From NCBI GenBank assembly GCA_017354895.1, contig CP071497.1, forward strand, positions 2,666,001 to 2,730,000: a stretch of DNA of 64,000 nucleotides, read 5' to 3'. Under the pieces are notes generated by a model. The model searched no databases. It had not been told where the DNA came from and was given only the letters and a program-made list of their open reading frames with translations. Within the stretch, counting starts at the first letter, position 1. Each line of letters starts with the position of its first letter. Position numbers and translations under genes: made by a program. Below are positions 53,081 to 61,750 of this stretch, piece by piece. The stretch is from Podospora comata. Its lineage: Eukaryota; Ascomycota; Sordariomycetes; Sordariales; Podosporaceae.

Positions 53081-55107
53081 TTAGTACGGCGGGACATCAG
53101 GAAACTGATGGATTGGGTCCCTTCCACGTCCGCCCCCGCGATCAAAGTCTGCTCGATTGATGCATTTTGGTCTCCAAAAGTCAAGCATCTCGTCTTCTGA
53201 AAGCTTTGGAGGGTGGGCAGAGTAAATTCCGCCCTGTGGCAAACCCGGAGCATAGACAACTGGCCAGGTCGGGATTGCACAGATCTCCTGTTTTGAGAGA
53301 AACACAAAGTCAGTACCTATGCTTCTTGGAGGTAAAACTTGTAACCGAAATGTTGAATCTTACATCGAACATGCACTGTCTGTTACACTTTGTCCACAGA
53401 TCCCACCCGATCCATGACAGAGTGTCTTCGCTGAGCTGTCTGTATCGTGCTACTTCTTCATCGTTGAGCCAAGCCGAGATCTTAGCATCGCCAGGCTGAT
53501 CACCCCAGTAGTTTGTAGTGTGTTTCTCACTCCACTCGAAGAGGTCCCATTCCCATGTACAAAGCCTCTCGGTGACAATGTTGAGTGAATGATATAGAAG
53601 GACCTCCGACCGACCCAAGGTCGTCAAGTCCATGCCCGCCGTGTACACTGTAGAACACCGGGCAATAGTCTGCTCTCTCGGCGTCAGGGACTTGTCCGAA
53701 TCGGAGACTATGTACTCGAGATACGGGGCCAGGATCGCATGTGTAAGCTCATGGACCTTGGTAATAATCGCTTTCCGCTCGGCCTTGGTTCCTGATTTCC
53801 ACTCAAACGCTGCGCCAATCTCACGGGCCCGGGTGCCGTGTTGTGAGTGGATGGTGGTGAAAATGGCTTGCCAATTTATGCCCGAACACCTGTTCTCCTT
53901 TAAAGTAGTAGATGATGTGATGGTCTGCAACCATGAGCGCACGCGGTTCACATCATCTGGTTGTATGTCGAGAAGTCGGTGTCCTTTTCTAAACCCCCAT
54001 CCATTGACAAAGCTGTAGTTACCAACAAGCCTCCCGTGGTGCGATTTTGCAAGACTCGTAAGTTCTGGGTCATAAAAGGAGACCATGCGGCAGATGTCCA
54101 GCTGGAGTCGGTTTTCTGCTAGGCCGCCTTCCCGACCATAATGCCACGACGCACTACGGAGCCACTCATATGAGCCCTGCTCCGAGAATACATTGCCGAA
54201 ACCTCTGGGTGGTTGGCGATTTGGGTCGCGTGGAAGACCTTCTGGGTCCTCTTCCATGTTTCCGGGCACAGTGATATTGGTGACGAAGAGCGGTTGGAGC
54301 CGAGAAGCATGGTAATCGCATACCAAGACTTCAAAACCGGCGTCCATTCGAACCACTCCATCAATTCCTAGCTTCTTTACCAGTTCGCAGAGATCAAGAG
54401 CGCGTTGGTCTTCATCGTAGATGAGGTCGTAGTCTGGATAAAGTGGGACACGGCCTTGAAGAATCGATATCTGAGAGTCTAATGTGCCCAGGGCGGTCAG
54501 TGTAGCGGACTGACCATCAAAGTAGATGATGTTGAGCGGTCGAGTTGTCCGGTAGACATGCAAGTTTGAACGGCCGAAACCACCGTAGATACCTACTGAC
54601 ATCTCTCTGCGTACAGGTTAGAATATCTCAAACCTATTTTTACACGGAGACATAAGAGATGATAGAGATCTGAGTTTAAAGTGAGCGAGCGTACGCGTCA
54701 AAAGCAAAAAACGTCGGCTTTTTGGGTGGACCGGGAGCATGTTTGGCATGGTACAAAACAGTTGCCGGTGCGATGCTCCCGGCCACTATGGAATGCCCAT
54801 TTGGGGAGTATGAGTTTGGCCACTGTTGGAGGAGACCTTGGACCGAATCGAAGATGAAAGGTGCGACAGTCTGGAACTCGGAGGCGAGAGTTGGAGGTGG
54901 TTTCTGGACTGCATCCTCAAAGAGATGAAAGGAGGACCAAACGTCCAGTACGACATATGGCGCAGCTAAAAGGCTGAAGAATCCCAAAAACGCTATGGCA
55001 TATATGACCGGGTTACGCGGGCAAACTGTTGTCCTCTTCTCGAGAACACCAGGTGAAGCAAGATCAGAACCAGAGCTTCGAGTCGAAGGCGGCTTCGGTG
55101 ACGGCAT
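53081..55107 (-). CDS. membrane protein with HEXXH motif, family unknown
   Basis: Three minus-strand exons, 54695-55107, 53364-54606 and 53081-53287, join in phase to 620 residues. An N-terminal cytoplasmic stretch precedes one membrane segment (VIYAIAFLGFFSLLAAPYVVLDVW, about residues 33-56). The rest would face the lumen or the outside, with no further membrane segments. Around residue 425 the sequence ITKVHELTHAILAPYLEY contains His-Glu-x-x-His, the zinc-binding motif of zincin metallopeptidases, which suggests but does not prove a peptidase. I know similar long hypothetical proteins from ascomycetes but no function. The C-terminal exon is Pro-rich (EICAIPTWPVVYAPGLPQGG and FPDVPPY at the end). 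Intact. The start was chosen as the first ATG giving the membrane segment. Confidence 0.78.
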
Positions 55108-56060
55108 CGTAGTGAGCCCGTCTCATCGAAGGGGACAATTTCAATCGATGTGTGGTGCAAGGATTTGCTGTGTTATTGTTGGATCTCGGTGCGTGGGATG
55201 AAATCAGTCGGGAAACTCTCAGGTGGTGGTGAGGAAATGTTGGGATGAATATCTTCATGCCACGTGTGGCCCGACAGTGACGAAGACAATTATCGGGGCG
55301 GTCAGCGGCATGAGTGGCTGCGGCTGTGAGTGAAACACGTGGTCGGCAATCTGGGCTGTGTTTGCCAGTTGCCTGACGAGAATGTGCACCTTTCCTGCAC
55401 GTGCCGCCATGCGTGACAGCCTACAGGGGACAGTGCTACAGGTGTGGAAGGCAGCTAGAGGTCATATCAAATCAAATCACTATTGTCTCTCAAATTCTAT
55501 TTTGCCTGTACCCCTACACGATCCTGCTGGGCCCATTTCACATGTAGCAATCTCAACACCAGCCTGCCAGCTTGTGGCATCTCACGACATTGGCTGAATT
55601 TGGATATCGATATCATATAAAAAAATGATAGTTTGGAGGCAGGAGAATGGCATCAACAACTAAGCGCAAAGTTTCACAGTATTAAGTAGTCCCGGCCATA
55701 ATTTGATCAAGCTTCTTGCCAGCTAAGGCGACGTGGTCACCGTAAAGAGCTTTCTATTCATGGTGCCATTCCCTAGTTCAATGACATCGCGTTCCAAGAT
55801 TGCTGCGTTATAACCGCGAAAGTGCTCCACCCCGACCCGTGAAAGTGATGTGCAAAATCTGAGGCCCATGTCAACATTCGTTTTTCATACTCCACCTGTC
55901 AAGGGGATCCCGCAATCGGCGAGGGTGTCACATTATACCTCAACGGCTGCCTCTGCAAACTTCCGGCTACAAGACTCATCGCAAGTGGCAAAAAGCCATA
56001 TGTCATCGCATTTGGTACGCAATTTCTTCAAGGATTGCATCGTATGCTATGTGTCCGAAG
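55108..56060. other. intergenic, no gene seen
   Basis: About 950 bases with short frames only. Confidence 0.4.
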
Positions 56061-56962
56061 TTAGCCGTGTTGATAACCATCAAGGGGAGTGTATTGATAG
56101 GTCGTTACACGAGGTATTCGTGACCCGATGATGCCCCAGCTTGCTTTACTTGACTTCGGTGGCGCAATACGTTCACCTCGTGACGACCGGTTGTTTGATT
56201 CGCACCACTTTGAAGGGTATTCCCAGAAGTGTAAGTGTGATGACTCAAAGGTTTCCTGCCGCGGCATATGTGATGGCTAGAGAGACTTACATCTGCAAGA
56301 GCTTGCTCCTCTTTTGGTGTTTGAGGCTTTGGTATCAAATAGAGTCCGGTCTTCATTGCCGTAAGGTCCACCCTAGAAACAAAGATCAGACATTGGAATG
56401 GTTGGTCCTTGTTGTATCTCCACAAATCCCAGTTGCCTGTTTCGGCGAAGCAGCTCCAAGCAATCGCGAACTCGATGGAGTTGGACCAATACACGGCCCG
56501 ACCAGTAGAAAAATAGCTACGGCTGCGGGCAAAACGAATTGACGGGCCACGACAAGCGAACGAGTCTACCACTTCCGCATCAATGGCGTTACCACAGCCG
56601 TGGAAAAGATACGAGGGCTCTGACTTGGCAATCACAGACTCGTAGTCAACAGCAGTAGGCGGCTGGTCAAGTCTGCCAAGGTAGGGCGCTAAGTCGGGAC
56701 TTTTCGGGAAGTCTGCCAGACGAATGGTGATGTGGCGGACCGGAACATGCAGTGGAGGAGTACCATCCTGACGGTAGGATTCTTCGACCGCCTTGAGAGA
56801 AATGAGGCGCCGTGGTGGGGGTGGTCCTGGGAGCCACCAACGCCTGGGTTTGGCTTGGTCCATTGACTTGGAAAGCCAAGATCCAAGTTCGTAGCCGTCA
56901 GAAAACACACGTGTAATGGATTGTTTAATGCTACTGGTCCTCATATTTATATCCGAGACCAA
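56061..56962 (-). CDS. ADP-ribosyltransferase-fold-like protein, unknown function
   Basis: Two minus-strand exons, 56291-56962 and 56061-56207 (83-bp intron GTAAGT...CAAAG, phase 0), give 272 residues. An internal Met at 56944 could also be the start. The centre reads PSYLFHGCGNAIDAEVVDSF, then RSYFSTGRAVYWSNSIEFAIAWSCF. That arrangement (His-Gly after aromatic, then an aromatic-Ser/Thr block, then xxxxAxxWA) resembles the ART-fold DUF3990/PARP-like groups, where His and Tyr hold NAD. I see the pattern but cannot confirm the Glu of the catalytic triad. No signal peptide or membrane helix. N-terminal RRWWLPGPPPPRR is a proline-rich basic patch. Possible target modification or toxin-like role is speculative. 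Confidence 0.6.
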
Positions 56963-57283
56963 ACATGCAGCCCGATCGAAGGGCCGTACATATACTGGTG
57001 TACACCCCGGACCACATCCAGGCCGTTTTCTAACCCCTCACCGCAGTTGGTAGTATCTCTTAAAGAAGGGTGTGTGGCGGCATATGCACTGTCCCAGCCA
57101 GTGGTTAGGTGCCGTTCCAGATTCAGTAGGTAGGCAGATGCTCTCCAAATCCCGCAAGCAAAAGGTGCCCCCACCTGATCGCAATCCCTTCAGTCAGGTA
57201 GACCCGAGGTAGCTGCGAGCCTCGTGTGGGAGGAGAGCAAATCTTAGTAAATGATCTTGTCTGAAAGCTACTCGCTGGTATCT
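56963..57283. other. short intergenic spacer
   Basis: No gene seen between two minus-strand genes. Confidence 0.35.
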
Positions 57284-58620
57284 TTATTTCCCAAGTCCAA
57301 AGCCTTCGCAGCCAACCCGATCTTTGCCCCCAAGATGTCGAGTTTCTTGCCTGACGCCTGTCATTGTCTCTACCATCCACCAGCTGGTTTGTCTATGCAT
57401 GGAACCAACATTCACCTCATATTGTGACCCAGACTCTGTTTTGACAAATTGGTCAGCAGGATGGCTACATGTCTGCTTCATTGAAAGGGCCACTCACTGA
57501 TGGCGGAAGTTTCCAGGTTAATTTCTGGAACAGAAACCTCGTTGTCTGGGGCGATAATGGACGAGAATCCAGAAGCCACGCTTTGATAGAAGACCAGAAT
57601 GTCTTCAGCGTGTTCATCTACGGCATTTCCCCGTCGCAATTCCGCCCATATTCCGTGAATGCAGGACCGAACCAGCAAGACTGCTATCTTGTCGACATCA
57701 CCTTCGATCTCTCTTGGGAACACATCGCTTTGGGGAAAGACTTGCTCATACCCAAGATAGGCCTTGGGTGCCTCAGTTGCTGCCGATATCAGTAGATGGT
57801 ACTGGTCCTCAGGATCTGAAGCGAACATTTCAACTGCCAGGCTGAACTTTTCAGTCCTAGTCTTGAAGGTGTCCCCCACTTCAGAGTGTAGGATCTCCTC
57901 GAACCGCTTCATTGCATGCCTGGGAACATGGGCGGTCACCCGAATGCTCTGTAGCTTGCCGCGACGTTCCAGGATGAAGGCGGGAAGAGGTTTTGACAAT
58001 GGTTTAATCCAAGCAACCATCTTGCCCGGGTATTTTTTGTTTTCTGTATGCCATCCTTGTTCCTGTTCCGGCTCTAGCTTCAGGTTTTCGCTGCCGATGC
58101 CGATAAGTCCTAAGGTGGGTAGTAGGACTTGTTGAAGGTATGGAAAGGACGGTGCTTTCACACATAGCGTACCCGCCCGGATGGTCAGTCGGAGGCCATC
58201 GTTAGTGTTGAGGCGGGACGCGAAGCCATTGAAATGGGCAGCGATATGTCCAAAAAGGAGATAGGGAAGCATGGCGATGAGAAAGATAGAGGCGGATCCC
58301 TCAACTGTGATGTCCATCTCGAGAGGTAAATGCTTGGCGGAAACTGCGGAATCGGCGTGGGGGTTGAACGTCACCTGGCGACTGGCCGGGAGATTTCCCG
58401 TCACCTCGGCCGATGCCAGCTCGGCCAAAGTTGCAATGGCGGCGGTATGCTCCGGACGAAGTCCGCCAATGCCAGGTCTGTTTGCCCTGATAGAGTGAAT
58501 GGTGACCGGACGGTTGAGCAGGCTGGAGTAGGCGATAGCATAACGAATCAAGCCCCCGCCGCCCTCGTAGGTAGTACCGTCGAGGGTAAGGGGGGGAAGG
58601 CGGTTTTGTCGGTTACTCAT
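57284..58620 (-). CDS. RNA 3'-terminal phosphate cyclase (RtcA-type)
   Basis: Converts RNA 3'-phosphate ends to 2',3'-cyclic phosphates with ATP. Two minus-strand exons, 57498-58620 and 57284-57435 (intron GTGAGT...GCTGACC...AACAG), give 424 residues. The start at 58620 (MSNRQNRLPPLTLDGTTYEGGG) sets the family's usual N terminus; longer in-frame starts lack homology. Visible: EGGGGLIRYAIAYSSLL, NRPGIGGLRPEHTAAI, and the catalytic-His region VDEHAEDILVFYQSVASG near the end, where the His that becomes adenylylated sits. The last ~50 residues, encoded by exon 2, are an unusual Trp/Gly-rich tail (HRQTSWWMVETMTGVR) beyond the normal length (about 340-370). RtcA enzymes act in RNA repair; Saccharomyces has only the inactive Rcl1 relative. 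Confidence 0.85.
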
Positions 58621-59038
58621 GGCGTTGAAAAGCGTCCAGAAATCCCAGGAAAGCACATGGAAAGAAGCGATCACAATACTGAAGAGGATGAGAAATCGGT
58701 ATCGACGAGGTAAATGAGAATATGGAGCAGAACAAGTGGGCATCTTCTCAACAGCAGAAGTGGTTTGGAGAGTGAAACAAGCCCATATGGAGCGATCCAT
58801 GATGAGGAAGAGAAGACGAGGCTCCGTCAAGGTGGGGTGAACTCGCTGCAGGTTGCTAATTCCAACCATTTTCATGATTGAACGCCGAGGCCCAATCAAT
58901 GTGCTTCAGGTATATCATGGGTCGCGCCCCAGCTGGGAGAACTTGCCAACTGCTCGAATAAAGAGACAAACCAGCACAAACATGACTGCATGTTCCCAAC
59001 AAATCTGCCTCATACCACACGCCACTCTAGGAACCAAC
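58621..59038. promoter_or_regulatory. divergent promoter between cyclase and dioxygenase
   Basis: 418 bases separate the two start codons, which face away from each other, so one intergenic region must hold both promoters. The frame of the cyclase is open through it, but the encoded residues show no homology. No specific binding site is claimed. Confidence 0.5.
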
Positions 59039-60361
59039 ATGGAAGGATTCGTCCCTCAGTACGAGCCGTGCGAGGCTCTGGTCCAAGAATTTCTCTCCAC
59101 CGTTCAAGTCAAGGAAGTTGCTGACGAAAAAGCATTGCTGCCACGCGCTCCATCCATGGCCTGGAACGCCAACGAACTGGGGGATAGCTATGTTACTCAT
59201 CTGACCGATGAAGAGCGTGACGAGATTGTTGGAGCCTGCGCTGCATTCGCTGGTAGGAGGTAGCACACACCACCTATTGAAGCACCTGCTGAGTGTTGTC
59301 TCTTTGCATTCGATAGCATCTACGCGGTCGCTCCATGAACTCGACAACTCGTCCTTTCCCCTCCCCCTTCTGGGACAGAAGCTTGCCGCCATCCGTGCAA
59401 GTCTCCACGATGACCTCGGAATAGCTGTTTTGCGCGGGTTGGACCCATCAATCTGGTCGATGAGGGAAACCTTTGTCGCGTTTGCCGGGCTCTCAAGCCA
59501 TGCCTCAAGAGAACGTGGACGGCAAGCCGGGAACAAAATGATTGGTATTTTGGATTCCAGGACCCCGCTACCCCACCTCAACCACCAGCGCTAACCACTT
59601 CGGCTTAGTGCACATCACTGATTTAGCTTCATCGTCGAAGGCGGCTCTTCCCGCGCCTTATCGAAATACTACACTGGTAACAAAACCAACATCATGTTTC
59701 AACCGAGACCGCGTCAAATGGCTAATAACCTTGCTTATCTCAGTCCTTTCATACCGACCCAGTAGCTGATGTAGTTGCCATGTTCGTGATTGAGGCGTCG
59801 TCAGAAGGGGGCCAGGGCATTTTCTGCCCGGTCGCGTCCATCTGCAACCATCTCGCTGCCACCTGTCCCAGCCTGCTTCAGGAGCTGGCCAAGGCGGACT
59901 GGCCCTTCGACCGACCTCCCGATGGCGTCGGTTCCTTCTATCGACGCCCAGTCATGTATCTCAACAGCACTACTGGGGCACCCGAGATGCTGTTTAGCCG
60001 CGGTGCTCTCATTCGCTCGCCCCAGGGCTTCCGGCCCAGCGACGTACCTCTACTGACAGTTCGCCAGAATGCTGCTCTGGACGCCATACACTTTGCAGCA
60101 ACTTCAAAAGCCCTGAAGGTTGTCTACCGCCCAGGTGACGTTTTGTTTTTCAACAACCGCCGGGTACTCCATGGTCGCGAGGCATTTACGGACGACAGTT
60201 TGAACGGAACCAGACATCTGCTCCGCCTCTGGTTGCGTGATGAGGAGCTTGCAGGCACACCACCACACCCGCTCGACATGCTGTGGAACTTGAGGTTTGC
60301 ACCTCCCCGACCGGATGAGGACGAGGCTGCCACTTGGCCGTCAACCCCTCATTGTGTCTGA
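59039..60361 (+). CDS. TauD/clavaminate synthase-like Fe(II)/2-oxoglutarate dioxygenase
   Basis: Four exons, 59039-59252, 59317-59544, 59609-59676 and 59744-60361, give 375 residues with phases that match. The iron-binding triad is visible: His and Asp in SFHTDPVADV and the distal His in RRVLHGREAF. The 2-oxoglutarate Arg is in RHLLRLWLR. The N-terminal region (GDSYVTHLTDEERDEIV, then ASLHDDLGIAVLRGLDPSIW) is typical of fungal TauD-family members of unknown substrate. An alternative in-frame start lies at 58982 (MTACSQQICLIPH); I chose the second because it begins the conserved part. It could hydroxylate a small metabolite or amino-acid derivative. Transcribed divergently from the RNA cyclase. 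Confidence 0.88.
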
Positions 60362-60494
60362 TAACTTTGGAGGTTGGAGAGTGACCCATGAGTCTCTGCC
60401 AGTACAAGTACAAGCTTGCACGCAGGCAATATCCGGTATGTCTCATGTCCGAGTGCCTCGCTGGCGAAAATGGAGGCTTCATCTACAGGTCTGA

Positions 60495-61750
60495 CAACAA
60501 GGGCGACACGGCTTTACCAGCAACGTCGGCGATCAAATCACCGTCCACAAGGGCGATATCACTGACCCTCATGGGCTAGCCAAGACGTTGGCCGACATCT
60601 CGCCCGATGAGATTTATCACCTGGCGGCTCAGTCCCATGTCAGCCAGTCTTTCGCAACACCCAGTTACACAATGCAGGTCAACGCCCTCGGGACTCTCAA
60701 CCTGCTCCAAGCTATTGTTTCCTGCGGCCTGCAAGCCAAAGTCCGACTGTATAATGTTGTTACACTTCCATATCCCACACCTGCCTGCCTTCTGAAGGTG
60801 ACGCAACCGTCAAGTTTTGACACTTCTCACAGGCCTCTACATCTGAGCTGTTTGGTGGTAGCGATGATCCGTCAATCTTGCTCAACGAGCAGTCACCTTT
60901 TGCACCAAGGTCGCCCTATGCTATTTCCAAACAAGCGGCCCACTGGCTCGTCAGGAACTACCGAGAATCCCAAGGGCTGTGGGCCGTGAATGGTATTCTG
61001 TTCAACCACGAGTCGGCTCGACGAGGTGATTATATCTATCCACTGCTGTCCTGCAAGGCGGACGCATATATCTGGTCTGATGACTGATCCGAGGCTGTCC
61101 ATCTTTGACAGGCAGTGGCTTCGTCACCATGCGCATCGCCCGTGGCGTTGCTGCCCGAGTGCTCTCGCGTACTGACATGCCCCTCACTCTAGCCGGCGTG
61201 GACATGGCACGGGACTGGGGCCACTCGCGTGACTATGTTCGGGGTATATGGATGATGCTTCAGCAGAATCAGCCGCGCGATATGGTGCTGGCAACGGGCA
61301 AGCTCCGCACCGTGCACGAGTTCGCCGAAGCAGCTTTCGCACATGTTGGTATTCAGCTCCGGTTGGTCAGCCTTTCCTTTCCCTTGACCTTCACTGTAAA
61401 CAATGCCAGTGTCGGGGCAATTGATCGGTTTGAACAAGGATAATGACAACAGCTCTTCAAGGTGGCATTACAATGGCGACGGCACAGTTACTAGCGCTTC
61501 AGAAGAGGGTACAGGATCTATCGTCATCCAAATTGACCGGTCTCTTGAGCGGCCGCGGGAAGTGAGATACCTCGTTGGAGACAGCAGCCTCGCCAAGGAG
61601 CAGATGGGTTGGGAAAGCACAATACCATTCGAGGTGTGAATTACCCTACTTGACCCTCCTTTCATTAGATCATTACAACTGAGACTCCTTTTCCAGACTC
61701 TTGTAGCAGAAATGGTCGACGCCGAAATCCGGAGACTCAAGGACCATTAA
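60495..61750 (+). pseudogene. GDP-mannose 4,6-dehydratase, N-terminus missing
   Basis: Makes GDP-4-keto-6-deoxymannose in other organisms. Five plus-strand exons fit in phase: about 60495-60755, 60833-61025, 61112-61361, 61462-61633 and 61697-61750. They cover [43 protein letters not shown], the active-site [12 protein letters not shown] (Tyr-xxx-Lys), [38 protein letters not shown], and the end YLVGDSSLAKEQMGWE, VDAEIRRLKDH. Just upstream of GFTSNVGD the frame has a TGA (60492), and the glycine-rich NADP loop (GxTGQDG) expected about 50 residues earlier is not readable. AISG in a garbled frame at about 60430 may be its remains. So the protein lacks its cofactor-binding start unless an unseen exon exists. 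Confidence 0.8.
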
